Source of the DNA: Deltaproteobacteria bacterium
GTDB taxonomy: Bacteria; Desulfobacterota; Desulfovibrionia; Desulfovibrionales; Desulfomicrobiaceae
DNA length: 64,000 nt
Assembly: GCA_009930495.1 (NCBI GenBank)
Contig: RZYB01000002.1
Coordinates: forward strand, 1 to 64,000
Direction: 5' to 3'
This document shows, in pieces, positions 24,485-33,668 of the stretch; position 1 is the first letter of the stretch; the number at the start of each line of letters is the position of its first letter. Position numbers and translations under genes: made by a program. Under the pieces are notes generated by a model. That model ran no database searches and was not told the DNA's origin. It worked only from the letters and a program-made list of their open reading frames with translations.

Positions 24485-25567
24485 TCAGCCGAGTTTTGTC
24501 CGCGCGGTTCCGGCGGTGTAAAAAGGCATGTCCGCGCGAATTGCCTCAAGGGTTGTTTTGGGGCCTTTGACCGTGAAGACGCCCTGGTCGGCCATGTCCG
24601 CCCGGACGTAGGCCATGGCCACGCAGTAGCCGAGGCTGGGAGCGAAGGAGCCGCTGGTGATCGTGCCCACCCGGGTTCCGCCCACGAAAACCTCGTCGGA
24701 GTGACGCGCGCTGCGGCGGCCGTCGATACGCAGGCCGACAAGGCGCTCCCGGACCGTGCCCAGTCCTGACTTGCCGATGAAATCCGCCTCGCTTTTGAGC
24801 ATGCTTCCGTATCCGGCCTCGATCGGAGTATGGCCGGTGTCCAGGTCCTGGCCATAGAGGGGGAGGCCCACTTCAAGACGCAGCGTGTCCCGCGCGCCCA
24901 GGCCGGCCGGGCGCACGGCCGTGTCGGCCAAAAGGCGGGTCCAGAGTCGTTCGGCCTTGTCCCAGGGCAGATAAAATTCATAGCCCAGTTCGCCTGTGTA
25001 GCCCGTGCGACTCACGAGAAGCTTGAAGCCATCGCATTCGACCTCGCGGAATCCAAAATATCCCAGCGAGGCCCAATCGCCAGGCATGGTCCGGGTCAAC
25101 ACGGCGAAAGATTCGGGTCCTTGCAGGTCGATCTTGGCGATTTCGAAGCTGTGGTTGCTCAAGGACAGCCCCGTCGCGAGGTGATCCTTGATCCAGGCGA
25201 AATCGGAGTCGATGCACGCGCCGTTGACCACCAGCATGTACCTGTCCGCGGCCAGTCGATAGACAATGAGGTCGTCCAGGACGCCGCCGTGGTCATTGAG
25301 CAGGAAGCCGTAGCGGCATTTTCCCGGGGTCAACGTGGCTAGGTTTTGAGTGGCGACACGGCTCAGGGCTTCGGTCGCGCCCGGTCCGGAGAGGTAAAAT
25401 TCGCCCATGTGGGAAATATCGAAAACGCTGGCCCTGGCGCGGGTATGCTTGTGCTCGTCCAGGATGCTGCTGTACTGGACCGGCATTTCCCAGCCGGCGA
25501 AGGGCACGATCCGACCGCCGTTTTCCTTGTGCCAGGTGTTGAGCGGGGTCTTGAGCAACTCGGCCAT
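24485..25567 (-). CDS. gcvT: Aminomethyltransferase (glycine cleavage T protein)
   Basis: A 360-residue GcvT, the usual length. It transfers the methylene group from the lipoyl H protein to tetrahydrofolate, releasing ammonia. Visible signatures: PFAGWEMPVQY, the folate-binding FDISHMGEF, SRTGYTGELGYEFYLP and ARDTLRLEVGLPLYGQDL. AAGGAG nine bases upstream supports the ATG at 25567. Genes for the P and H proteins are not in the window, so either they are elsewhere or this copy serves one-carbon metabolism. rsmE follows with a single base gap. Confidence 0.94.
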   Translation of the reverse strand: MAELLKTPLNTWHKENGGRIVPFAGWEMPVQYSSILDEHKHTRARASVFDISHMGEFYLSGPGATEALSRVATQNLATLTPGKCRYGFLLNDHGGVLDDLIVYRLAADRYMLVVNGACIDSDFAWIKDHLATGLSLSNHSFEIAKIDLQGPESFAVLTRTMPGDWASLGYFGFREVECDGFKLLVSRTGYTGELGYEFYLPWDKAERLWTRLLADTAVRPAGLGARDTLRLEVGLPLYGQDLDTGHTPIEAGYGSMLKSEADFIGKSGLGTVRERLVGLRIDGRRSARHSDEVFVGGTRVGTITSGSFAPSLGYCVAMAYVRADMADQGVFTVKGPKTTLEAIRADMPFYTAGTARTKLG

Positions 25568-25584
25568 GGAGATTCTCCTTGCTG

Positions 25585-27309
25585 CTAGAGGTTGATGGCG
25601 CAATCGCTTTTTGTCTTGCGTATGGCCCGCAGTTCGTCAACCAGGGCGACGAGACGGCGATAGAGCCTTTTGATCTGGAGTCCGTTTTCGGTAAGCTGAT
25701 CGTCCTTGCGGTTGATATAGGATCGGATCAGATACCGATCGTTGAGCATGGATTCCGCGAAGTAAATCGCCTTGAAGAAAAGCTGCTCGTAGTAATTGAT
25801 GAACTCGAATTTCAGGTTCGTGAGAAGCTCGGTCCCCACCAGAAGCATCTGTTTGTACCCGATGCGTTTTCCCTTGTGGTATCTGTTGCCGAGGTCTTCG
25901 AGCTGTTTGATGTTCCGCGCCTGTTTGATGTAGCTGTAAATGGATCTGACCTCGTTGTGGACATCGTGCAGGTCGGCGAAGTCGTCCGCGAATTGTGGAT
26001 TGGTCAGGTAGCCATCCAAAACCTGGGTTATTTCACTATAAAATTCGTCGGAATATCCGATCAGGCGGCGTTGATGCTTGTTGAGCCACGAATGGAGAAA
26101 TTTGAGGCGTTTTTCGTGGCTGTCCGTGTTCTCGACGACTTCGCTACCCTTGAAAAGGATACGGCCTTCAAATTCTCCCCGTACGATGTCGTTGAGTTTG
26201 AGGCTCATGGAATACGAGTCCTTGATGACATTGACCGAGGAGCACACGGCACCGGTCAGGGGGTGGATGATCTCCTGGCGCGCCACGGACAGGGCCCGCT
26301 CCTGGCGGACGTTGTTGGCGTTGAATTCATGCTGGCGGTACAGGACGCGCAGGATGACAACCCGTTTTTTCGCGTCCACGAAGAACCCGTCGCGCTCCAA
26401 AAGCTGCACGGCCTCGGTGTTGCTTGTTTCCAACCGGACCAGGGCTGTCTTTTCCACATGGGGATAATGAAAGCCGGCCTTGATGTTGTGGATCGAGGTC
26501 AGAGTCCGGTCGGACTGTCCCAGAACCTTGATCAGGAAACGCTCACCCATTTTGTGTAGGCGTCGGGCGAAGATGGCGGCCGAGGTTTTCCGTTCGGAGG
26601 AGATGGGGTAGCCGTAGAGTTCCATCAAAAATTGATACACGAAATCCCGGTGGGCTTCATAGGACTGGTTGTCGTTGGGCCGGAATTTTTTGGTTTTCAG
26701 GCCAAACCGCTTGAGTTCCGTGTCCAGGTCCGAGGGAAGCGACGCGTAGATGCCGGACAGATAGAAATTTCCATCACAATCCCGGGCGAGTACATGTGCC
26801 CGGTCCATGTGGCTCAAATAATGGACAAGCAGGCTGTAGGTCGCGATATCCGAAATTTGGCGATCCTCGGTGGCGGCTTTGAATCCGTCGCGGGCTTGGC
26901 GGGGCAAACGACGCAAAAAGATCTCTTGGTTTTTTTGCTGCAACACGTCCTCCAGGACACAGGCTTGCCCCCGCGCCGAGCAGTCCGCGTCCCGGCAGGT
27001 GTGCAACAGGTCGAACTGGAAGACCTCGTTGAAATAGTCGATGCCCCTGTTGAAAACGACCATGGAGAATCCAGGCAGATCCGCGAATTCGTACAAACTC
27101 GGTTCGAATGACGGGAGCAGGTCCCGGGCGTCGACAAGGGGGTAGTTTTTGATTTCCCGAAAGGGTTCGAGCAGACAGAATTTGATGTGGATAAATTCCA
27201 AATAGTCCTTCAGATGTCCGAAATCGCGCAGCACATTGGTTGGCAGCAGATGGCCGTTGTCCAGGCAACGTAGGGAAGGGACCTTGGAGAATGCGGAATG
27301 CCATTTCAT
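25585..27309 (-). CDS. Uncharacterised 574-residue cytoplasmic protein
   Basis: I do not recognise this family. The protein is soluble, without signal peptide or membrane segments. A short cysteine group HTC-X4-C-X6-C (Cys105, 110, 117) could bind a metal. The middle (about 260-400) has mixed alpha/beta character with a conserved-looking HPLTGAVCSSV. The last 160 residues are rich in charged and aromatic residues with long predicted helices. The start is the first ATG in frame; no clear ribosome site precedes it. It sits 17 bases upstream of gcvT on the same strand and is divergent from the GAF-mreB unit. Composition and length suggest a genuine gene, not an artefact. Confidence 0.75.
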   Translation of the reverse strand: MKWHSAFSKVPSLRCLDNGHLLPTNVLRDFGHLKDYLEFIHIKFCLLEPFREIKNYPLVDARDLLPSFEPSLYEFADLPGFSMVVFNRGIDYFNEVFQFDLLHTCRDADCSARGQACVLEDVLQQKNQEIFLRRLPRQARDGFKAATEDRQISDIATYSLLVHYLSHMDRAHVLARDCDGNFYLSGIYASLPSDLDTELKRFGLKTKKFRPNDNQSYEAHRDFVYQFLMELYGYPISSERKTSAAIFARRLHKMGERFLIKVLGQSDRTLTSIHNIKAGFHYPHVEKTALVRLETSNTEAVQLLERDGFFVDAKKRVVILRVLYRQHEFNANNVRQERALSVARQEIIHPLTGAVCSSVNVIKDSYSMSLKLNDIVRGEFEGRILFKGSEVVENTDSHEKRLKFLHSWLNKHQRRLIGYSDEFYSEITQVLDGYLTNPQFADDFADLHDVHNEVRSIYSYIKQARNIKQLEDLGNRYHKGKRIGYKQMLLVGTELLTNLKFEFINYYEQLFFKAIYFAESMLNDRYLIRSYINRKDDQLTENGLQIKRLYRRLVALVDELRAIRKTKSDCAINL

Positions 27310-27506
27310 GCGGAAGCCAATTATCTCGTTGTGTTCGGTAGTGGTCTGTGTAGAGTGCGTTACACGTTTCGAGCGGTCCGTAAACAGGATTTTGTCTTCG
27401 GGGCCTGGCCGCGCTGGTTGCCGGTTGGATTGTTTCCCTATATGCCGGGCCTCGTTATTTTCGGCATAAACCAGCCTTTCCTCGATACCATGGCGATGTC
27501 TTGAAC

Positions 27507-28541
27507 ATGATGAAACATTCTTCCCTGGACCGGCTTTTGGAGACCATTGGCAGCGTTTTCGACGCCTATTCCGTGGTTTTGTTCCGTGGCGACGCCTCGG
27601 GCATGTACGAGCTGGTGTCCTCCTTTAGTCTGGGCGATTCCGTTATTCCGGGTTTGCGGATCGATTCCGGCCATGGTTTGGTGGGGTGGATCCTCAAGCA
27701 TGGCAAGCCCCTGTTGGTCGACCGTTTTGATCAGAAAAACGCGCTGTTGGGGTATTACGGATACGAGCAGGAAGAGCAGATCAAGGTTTTTGTTGGCTGT
27801 CCCCTCCCCGGAGGTCGGGGCGCTTTGTGCATGGACAGCAAGAAAACCTATGCGTTCACCGACAAGGATCAACGCATCCTGGCCCTGTTCGCCGGAGTCA
27901 TCGAGGCGATTTTCACGGATTTGGGGGATGCCTCGATCTCCAGTCAAGACCAAAAATTCTACAGATTTTTGCAGCTGGTCTATGCTCTGCGCGAAAAGCA
28001 TCCCAAATGGACGGATTTTTTGAAGCGGTATTTGACGCTGTTGTCCGATGCCAGTGGCTATGAATATTCCTTTCTCGTGGTCAGCGACGAGTGGGGGAAC
28101 AATTATTTTTTGGAAGGATGCAACAAGCCTTTTGCGGTTGATGGCATGCTGGATCGACTGACTTTCAGCACTGGCAGTGGCTTGTTGGGATGGGTGTTCA
28201 AGAAGAACCAGCCCGTTTTTTTGGGTGACGGCAAGGGCGAGCTGGGACGCGTTCCCCTGTTTGGCCGGGATGTTCCTGGACTGGCCCTGAACACGGTGCT
28301 GGCCTTTCCGCTCAAGGTGCACACGCGTTGTCGGGGGGTGTTGGTTTTCGGCGACCCGACCAGCCACGCCATTGGCGATGATGTCCGTGCCTTTGCCAAG
28401 ATGACCGCGGAATATCTCGCTCTTTTTTTGGAGAATTTGTATTTGAAGAATCGGCTCAAGCAGGTAGCCGCCCAGGGGGCCGCGGACCGCTGCGATGCCT
28501 CCAAGGCTTCCTTTCCCGACAACTCCGACCTTATCGATTAG
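27507..28541 (+). CDS. Tandem GAF-domain protein
   Basis: A 344-residue cytoplasmic protein made of two GAF-like sensor domains (about 5-140 and 155-320). The repeated pattern GHGLVGWILKHGKPLLVD / GSGLLGWVFKKNQPVFLGD, each followed by a strand with GRGALCMDS or CRGVLVFGD, is typical of GAF folds. No output domain is attached, so it may act by protein contact or bind a small ligand or redox cofactor. The last residues are low in structure. Two consecutive ATGs (27507, 27510) and a TTG at 27501 are possible starts; ribosome site weak. The stop is 8 bases before mreB, suggesting one transcript. Confidence 0.78.
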   Translation: MMKHSSLDRLLETIGSVFDAYSVVLFRGDASGMYELVSSFSLGDSVIPGLRIDSGHGLVGWILKHGKPLLVDRFDQKNALLGYYGYEQEEQIKVFVGCPLPGGRGALCMDSKKTYAFTDKDQRILALFAGVIEAIFTDLGDASISSQDQKFYRFLQLVYALREKHPKWTDFLKRYLTLLSDASGYEYSFLVVSDEWGNNYFLEGCNKPFAVDGMLDRLTFSTGSGLLGWVFKKNQPVFLGDGKGELGRVPLFGRDVPGLALNTVLAFPLKVHTRCRGVLVFGDPTSHAIGDDVRAFAKMTAEYLALFLENLYLKNRLKQVAAQGAADRCDASKASFPDNSDLID

Positions 28542-28549
28542 GATTGCCT

Positions 28550-29575
28550 ATGTTTTTTAGCAAATTATTTGGCTTTCTCGGCAAGGATCTGGCCATGGAT
28601 CTGGGCACGGCCAATACGCTTTTATATTCCCCCAAGGACGGCATCGTGTTGAACGAACCGTCCGTCGTGGCCCTGGATGTGCGCAGCGACTCCATTTTGG
28701 CAGTGGGGCGGGAGGCCAAGGAGTACCTGGGGCGTACTCCGGATCGGATTCGGGCCGTGCGCCCCTTGAAGGACGGGGTGATCGCGGATTTCGAGGTGAC
28801 CAAGGCCATGATTGCCTACTTCATCCGCAAGGTCATCACCGGCATGCGCCTGGTCAAGCCGCGCATGGTTATCTGCGTGCCGGCCGGCATCACCCAGGTC
28901 GAGAAACGGGCAGTCATCGAATCCGCCCTGCAAGCCGGGGCGCGGGAAGTGAAACTCATCGAGGAGCCCATGGCCGCGGCCATCGGCGCCGGATTGCCCA
29001 TCGACGAACCGCGCGGCAACATGGTCGTGGATATTGGCGGCGGCACCACGGAGGTCGCGGTTATTTCCTTGTCCGCCGTGGCGTATTCCGAATCCGTGCG
29101 CATCGCCGGTGATGAGATCAATGACGCCATCCAGCGCTTCGTGCAGGATGAATTTCAGCTTTTGATCGGCGAGAACATGGCGGAAACGGCCAAGATTCAC
29201 ATTGCCTCGGCCTTGCCGTTGGCCGAGCCCATGCAGTTTCGTGTGGCGGGGAAGAATCTGGTCGACGGCACGCCCAAGACCGTTGTCTTGACCGACAGCC
29301 ATGTCCGTGAAGCCATCAAGGAGCCGGTGGCGGCCATTGTCGCGGCGGTACGTCGGGCCCTGGAGAAAACGCCTCCGGAGCTCGTGGCCGATATCGCCAC
29401 CAACGGTCTGCTTCTGGCAGGAGGCGGGGCGCTTTTGAAAGGGCTCGACAAGTTGATCACCCAGCAGAGCTCCTTGATGGTGCACATCGACGACGATCCT
29501 TTGACCACGGTCGTGCGGGGCACTGGCCGATCGTTGGAGAACGAGGCCGCGTTTTCCAAGGTTTATATCAACTAG
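28550..29575 (+). CDS. mreB: Rod-shape determining actin homologue MreB
   Basis: A 341-residue MreB, the membrane-associated actin-like filament protein that guides lateral wall synthesis. Actin-fold nucleotide motifs are complete: phosphate-1 AMDLGTANTLLY, phosphate-2 VVDIGGGTTEVAVISL, adenosine motif LLLAGGGALLKGLD. The N-terminal MFFSKLFGFLG is an amphipathic membrane-binding helix. AGGA six bases upstream supports ATG 28550; a TTG at 28544 is less likely. The usual mreC, mreD and mrdA neighbours are absent; the gene is preceded by a GAF protein. Its 3' end overlaps the convergent Nudix gene by 8 bases. Confidence 0.94.
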   Translation: MFFSKLFGFLGKDLAMDLGTANTLLYSPKDGIVLNEPSVVALDVRSDSILAVGREAKEYLGRTPDRIRAVRPLKDGVIADFEVTKAMIAYFIRKVITGMRLVKPRMVICVPAGITQVEKRAVIESALQAGAREVKLIEEPMAAAIGAGLPIDEPRGNMVVDIGGGTTEVAVISLSAVAYSESVRIAGDEINDAIQRFVQDEFQLLIGENMAETAKIHIASALPLAEPMQFRVAGKNLVDGTPKTVVLTDSHVREAIKEPVAAIVAAVRRALEKTPPELVADIATNGLLLAGGGALLKGLDKLITQQSSLMVHIDDDPLTTVVRGTGRSLENEAAFSKVYIN

Positions 29576-30080
29576 GCCCAAAGGCGATCTGCTCCGTCCA
29601 CACAGTGATGAGCGCCGGGGTGAACAGGTCCGGGTGGGCGCTGGCCAGGGCGTCCAGTTCGTCCTGGTCCACGGAAAGGTAGTCATGATCGTGCAGCAAG
29701 GTCGAGCCTTGGGCGCTGTCAAGGCGGGCAAGGAAAATTTCCACGAAAGCATTGCCGGTACGGGCCGATGCGCCAAGAGTCCGCGCATGCCAGACCTCCA
29801 GACCGGGGAGGGAGGCAGGAACGCAGGCCCGGGCCACGTCTTCGGCGGCCAGACCGGCCTGAACATGTCCACCGCCGGCGATGTCCCAGCGGCCGGGATA
29901 GATAGGATGATCCGCCGGGCGCCGTCGCAGGACAAGACGGCCACGGGCGTCACTCAAGACCAGGGCCACGTTTCTGTGCTTGAGCCCCTGGCGTAGGACC
30001 TGTTCGCGGTCCATGACCGCGAGGGGTCGGTTGTTTGCGTCCACGACATAGATCTGGGTGTTGGTCGATTCTTCCGTCAT
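29568..30080 (-). CDS. Nudix-fold protein with degenerate Nudix box
   Basis: A 170-residue protein with the overall Nudix fold: RNVALVLSDARGRLVLRRRP, PGRWDIAGGGHVQAG and later strands, closest to isopentenyl-diphosphate isomerase-type and YfcD-type Nudix proteins. The catalytic box GX5EX7REUXEEXGU falls at residues 71-93, but every glutamate is lost: Leu77 replaces the first, and ACVPAS stands where REUXEE should be. It is thus probably not a normal Mg-dependent pyrophosphatase and may bind a nucleotide or a partner. The stop codon lies within the end of mreB on the opposite strand. Confidence 0.75.
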   Translation of the reverse strand: MTEESTNTQIYVVDANNRPLAVMDREQVLRQGLKHRNVALVLSDARGRLVLRRRPADHPIYPGRWDIAGGGHVQAGLAAEDVARACVPASLPGLEVWHARTLGASARTGNAFVEIFLARLDSAQGSTLLHDHDYLSVDQDELDALASAHPDLFTPALITVWTEQIAFGPS

Positions 30081-30106
30081 CGGTGATCCTTGCGAGGTGT
30101 CCGTCG

Positions 30107-30571
30107 GTGCTTTCCGAAATAAAATTACGCCCCTTGAATACTGGTGACGCCGAGGCCCTGGCCGCGTTGGAGGCGGGTGTCTTCGTCGACGCCTGGAATG
30201 CCTCTCATTTCGGGGAGTTGCTTGTCCAGGAGTGTTTCATGGCCGTGGGCGCGATGCGTGCCGAGGATTTGCTCGGGTACGTAACCGCCTATGGCATCGA
30301 AGACGAGGTGGAAATCGTCAATGTGGCCATCCGGGCGGACATGCGTGGCCATGGTCTGGGTACCCGGTTGCTGCGGTTTTTTTTGGAACACGTCCGGGCA
30401 ATGGGTGGACGCCGTGTTTTTTTGGAAGTGCGTGCTGGCAATTCTGTTGCCCTGGCCTTGTACGCCCGGGCTGGATTTGTCCATGTTGGTGTCCGGAAGC
30501 GGTATTATGCGGATACGGGCGAGGACGCCCTGATTTTGGCCTGGCCCGACTCGCATGGTCGGAATCCTTGA
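30107..30571 (+). CDS. rimI: GNAT acetyltransferase, RimI-like
   Basis: A 154-residue GNAT-fold enzyme. The acetyl-CoA loop is [11 protein letters not shown] (Q/RxxGxG/A), preceded by EVEIVNVAI and followed by [21 protein letters not shown] and RYY, the pattern of RimI, which acetylates the N-terminal alanine of ribosomal protein S18. The best start is the GTG at 30107 with GAGG upstream; earlier in-frame codons overlap the divergent Nudix gene. Followed after 28 bases by the cyclophilin gene. Confidence 0.85.
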   Translation: MLSEIKLRPLNTGDAEALAALEAGVFVDAWNASHFGELLVQECFMAVGAMRAEDLLGYVTAYGIEDEVEIVNVAIRADMRGHGLGTRLLRFFLEHVRAMGGRRVFLEVRAGNSVALALYARAGFVHVGVRKRYYADTGEDALILAWPDSHGRNP

Positions 30572-30599
30572 AACAGAGAACAAACGAGACGGAGTTGTA

Positions 30600-31085
30600 A
30601 TGATTGTCATGGAAACGTCCCTGGGGACAATGAAAATTGAACTTTTCGCCGACAAGGCGCCTTTGACCTGCGATAATTTCCTGACCTACGTTCGGGATGG
30701 TTTTTATGATGGCACCATTTTTCATCGGGTCATCCCGAATTTTGTCCTGCAAGGCGGGGGCATGACCGAGACCATGGCCGAAAAAACGACGCGGAGCCCC
30801 ATTAAAAACGAAGCCGACAATGGCCTGCGCAATGTGCGGGGCACCTTGTCCATGGCCCGAACCCAGGCCGTTGACAGCGCCACGTCCCAGTTTTTCGTCA
30901 ATCTGCGGGATAACGCCTTTTTGGACCACGGCGCGCGTGATTTTGGATACGCGGTTTTTGGCAGGGTCGTGGACGGCTTGGATGTGATGGATGCCATAGC
31001 CGCAGTGGAGACGGGCACATATGGATTTCATCAGGACGTGCCCAAGGCGCCGGTCCTCATGACGCGGGTGTTCGTGGAGGAGTAG
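30600..31085 (+). CDS. Cyclophilin-type peptidyl-prolyl cis-trans isomerase
   Basis: A 161-residue cytoplasmic cyclophilin (PpiB type) lacking a signal peptide. The active-site residues are clear: [43 protein letters not shown]. It speeds proline isomerisation during protein folding. GGAG six bases before the ATG at 30600 supports this start; MIVMETSL also allows 30609. It is 3 bases upstream of the YheT hydrolase gene, so the pair is co-transcribed. Confidence 0.93.
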   Translation: MIVMETSLGTMKIELFADKAPLTCDNFLTYVRDGFYDGTIFHRVIPNFVLQGGGMTETMAEKTTRSPIKNEADNGLRNVRGTLSMARTQAVDSATSQFFVNLRDNAFLDHGARDFGYAVFGRVVDGLDVMDAIAAVETGTYGFHQDVPKAPVLMTRVFVEE

Positions 31086-31088
31086 GCC

Positions 31089-32042
31089 ATGGTGCGCCTG
31101 CGGACCGGTTTTCCGTTCTCCTCCGGGCACGTGCATACAATTTTCCCGCCGTTGTTTCGACCTCGGCCGCGTTTGGAATACCAGCGTCAGCGTGTCGAGA
31201 CAGCGGATGGGGATTTCGTGGACGTGGATTGGCATTGCCGCGGTAGCGACCACTTGGTGATTATCCTGCATGGCCTGGAGGGCCATTCCCGCCGGACCTA
31301 TGTTTTGGGCATGGCCCGGGCCGCTCGGGATCACGGCTTCGATGTCCTGGCAATGAATCTGCGGGGATGCAGTGGCGAGCCCAACCGTAAACTGCCTTCG
31401 TATCATTCCGGACTGACCGAGGACCTGCACGATGTGTTGCGCATGGTCCGCGCTCTGAACCGGTATGCGTCCTGCTTTCTGATCGGATTTAGTCTCGGGG
31501 CGAATCTTGTGCTCAAGTATCTGGGGGAGGCGCCGGAGCGCGTTCCCGTCGAGGTTCGGGGCGCGGTGGCTGTTTCCGTGCCCTGCGACCTGGAGGATTC
31601 GGCTCAAAGTCTGGCGCGCCCTGGATGCCGGTTTTATATGCGCTATCTGCTTGACCAGCTCGGAAGGAAGGTTATCGAAAAGGAGCGCCTTTTTCCGGGA
31701 GCTGTCGATCTTGCAGCGCTACGACATGTTCACACATTTCGGGAATTCGACGATCTGTGCACCGCTCCCTGGCACGGATTTCGCGACGCCCTGGATTATT
31801 GGCGCAAGTCAAGCAGTAAGCAATTTTTGGTCGCGATCGACCGACCCACATGCATCATCAATGCCCTGGATGATCCTTTTCTGGGTCCGAAATGCTTTCC
31901 CGAGTGGGAGGTTGAATGCAACCCATTCCTGATCCTGATCACGCCACCTGTCGGTGGTCATGTGGGTTTTGTCGGCACGGGGGATATGTATTGGTCCGAG
32001 TGGCAATCCATGCGTTTTTTGACCAGTCTGCGCCAGGACTAA
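31089..32042 (+). CDS. YheT-family alpha/beta hydrolase
   Basis: A 317-residue alpha/beta-fold hydrolase. It begins with the YheT-type SGHVHTIFP stretch, has an oxyanion strand VIILHGLEGHSRRTYV, the nucleophile elbow GFSLGANLVLKYLG, an acid in NALDDPFLG and the histidine in GGHVGFV. Members act on esters or lipids; the physiological substrate is unknown. It lies 3 bases after the cyclophilin gene. Confidence 0.87.
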   Translation: MVRLRTGFPFSSGHVHTIFPPLFRPRPRLEYQRQRVETADGDFVDVDWHCRGSDHLVIILHGLEGHSRRTYVLGMARAARDHGFDVLAMNLRGCSGEPNRKLPSYHSGLTEDLHDVLRMVRALNRYASCFLIGFSLGANLVLKYLGEAPERVPVEVRGAVAVSVPCDLEDSAQSLARPGCRFYMRYLLDQLGRKVIEKERLFPGAVDLAALRHVHTFREFDDLCTAPWHGFRDALDYWRKSSSKQFLVAIDRPTCIINALDDPFLGPKCFPEWEVECNPFLILITPPVGGHVGFVGTGDMYWSEWQSMRFLTSLRQD

Positions 32043-32074
32043 ACATGGGGGCATTGTGCAAACAGTGGGCGCCG

Positions 32075-32096
32075 ATGTGCACGTAAACGTGCACAT
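32075..32096. repeat. Perfect 10-bp inverted repeat upstream of the DegP gene
   Basis: ATGTGCACGT and its complement, separated by AA, lie 32 bases after the hydrolase stop and 110 bases before the protease start. No T run follows, so an operator is more likely than an intrinsic terminator. Confidence 0.6.
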
Positions 32097-32205
32097 TCAA
32101 CACAGAGGGTGTGCTTTCATGCCGTGATTTTTGATTTTTTTTACGGTACGATCGATGCATCCGCATGGTGTTTCGTAATGGAGCATTGGATTGATTGGAG
32201 GTTTT

Positions 32206-33627
32206 ATGAAGAAATTTTTGTCTGTTCTCATTATCTGCTTGGTATTTCCACTATCTGTTGCCCTGGCGCGGGACTTGCCCGATTTTACCGATTTGGCGGC
32301 CTCGTCCGGGCAGGCGGTGGTGAACATCAGCACGGTCAAAATTGTCAAGAAGCAGCAGCAATTGCAGCGTTTTTTTCCACAAAATCCGCACGGTCAAAAC
32401 CCTTTCGAGGATTTTTTCGAGCAATTTGATCGTTTTTTTGGCGATCAGGGGCGTCGTGCTCCCCGCGAACAGCGTTCGTTGGGATCGGGGTTTGTCATTT
32501 CCGCCGACGGCTATATCGTGACCAACAACCATGTCATCGACGGCGCGGATAAAATCAAGATCAACCTGCAATCCGACAAGGGCGGCGCGGACAAGTCCTA
32601 TGACGCGGAGGTTGTGGGCTCGGATGCCGAGACGGATCTGGCCCTGCTCAAAATAAATGCCGGCACTTCCTTGCCATATTTATCCCTAGGCGATTCCGAT
32701 GCTCTCAAGGTCGGGCAGTGGGTCATGGCCATCGGCAATCCGTTTGGACTGGACCATACCGTTACCGCCGGTATCGTCAGCGCCAAGGGGCGGACTATCG
32801 GGGCCGGCCCGTACGACAATTTCATCCAGACCGACGCGTCCATCAATCCGGGCAACAGTGGCGGGCCGCTCATCAACATGAATGGCGAGGTCATTGGTAT
32901 CAACACGGCGATCATCGCTTCCGGGCAGGGCATTGGATTTGCCATCCCGAGCAAACTTGCCGGTCAGGTCATCGAACAGCTCAAAACACACAAGATGGTA
33001 AAACGGGGCTGGCTTGGTGTCTCCATCCAGGACGTGGACGACAATTCGGCCAAGGCGCTTGGGCTGGATGACGCGCGAGGCGCTTTGGTGGCCAATGTCA
33101 CGCCTGGCGATCCAGCGGAAAAAGGAGGCGTGCGCGCCGGAGATGTCATTGTCGCCGTCGATGGGATCGATATTGAAAACGCGGGCGATTTGACCCGTAA
33201 AATCGGGGACTTGTTGCCGGGCGTGAAGATTACCCTGTCCGTGTGGCGTCAGGGCAGGCTGTCCAAGGTGGGGGTGGTTCTGGGTGAGCGCAATGCCGAA
33301 AAAGTTGCCCAGGGTCAGCCCGAGGCTGGGGCGGCTGGCGAGATGATACTCGGTCTGTCGGTGCGGCCGGTAAGCGCCGAGGAAGCCAAGGTCCTGGAGA
33401 TGGACAAGCCCAGGGGGCTTCTTGTGCTCGAGGTGGAGGACGGGTCGGCGGCCATGGAGAGCGGAGTAAGTGCTGGCGATGTGATCGTGGAAGCCAACGG
33501 ACTCCCGGTGAATACCGTCAAGGCGTTGCGGGACGTGGTCCAGGGCGATGCCAAGGCCAAGGGAGCGGTAATGCTCCTGATGCAACGACAGGGGCGCAAC
33601 GTGTTCAGGACAATTCCTGTGAATTAA
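32206..33627 (+). CDS. Periplasmic serine protease DegP/DegQ (Do family)
   Basis: A 473-residue envelope protease-chaperone. A signal peptide (MKKFLSVLIICLVFPLSVALA) precedes a trypsin-like domain with the triad His109 (TNNHVID), Asp144 (TDLALLK) and Ser218 (PGNSGGPL). Two PDZ domains follow (about 255-345 and 370-470), including KRGWLGVSIQDV and GVRAGDVIVAVDG. An N-terminal segment rich in Gln and Phe (QQLQRFFPQNP) is typical of the LA loop region. GGAGG five bases before the ATG. It likely degrades misfolded envelope proteins; DegP versus DegQ is not distinguishable here. Confidence 0.95.
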   Translation: MKKFLSVLIICLVFPLSVALARDLPDFTDLAASSGQAVVNISTVKIVKKQQQLQRFFPQNPHGQNPFEDFFEQFDRFFGDQGRRAPREQRSLGSGFVISADGYIVTNNHVIDGADKIKINLQSDKGGADKSYDAEVVGSDAETDLALLKINAGTSLPYLSLGDSDALKVGQWVMAIGNPFGLDHTVTAGIVSAKGRTIGAGPYDNFIQTDASINPGNSGGPLINMNGEVIGINTAIIASGQGIGFAIPSKLAGQVIEQLKTHKMVKRGWLGVSIQDVDDNSAKALGLDDARGALVANVTPGDPAEKGGVRAGDVIVAVDGIDIENAGDLTRKIGDLLPGVKITLSVWRQGRLSKVGVVLGERNAEKVAQGQPEAGAAGEMILGLSVRPVSAEEAKVLEMDKPRGLLVLEVEDGSAAMESGVSAGDVIVEANGLPVNTVKALRDVVQGDAKAKGAVMLLMQRQGRNVFRTIPVN

Positions 33628-33668
33628 CGACACAAGGCGCCGCCAAGGCGCCTTGTTCACGAGGTCTC

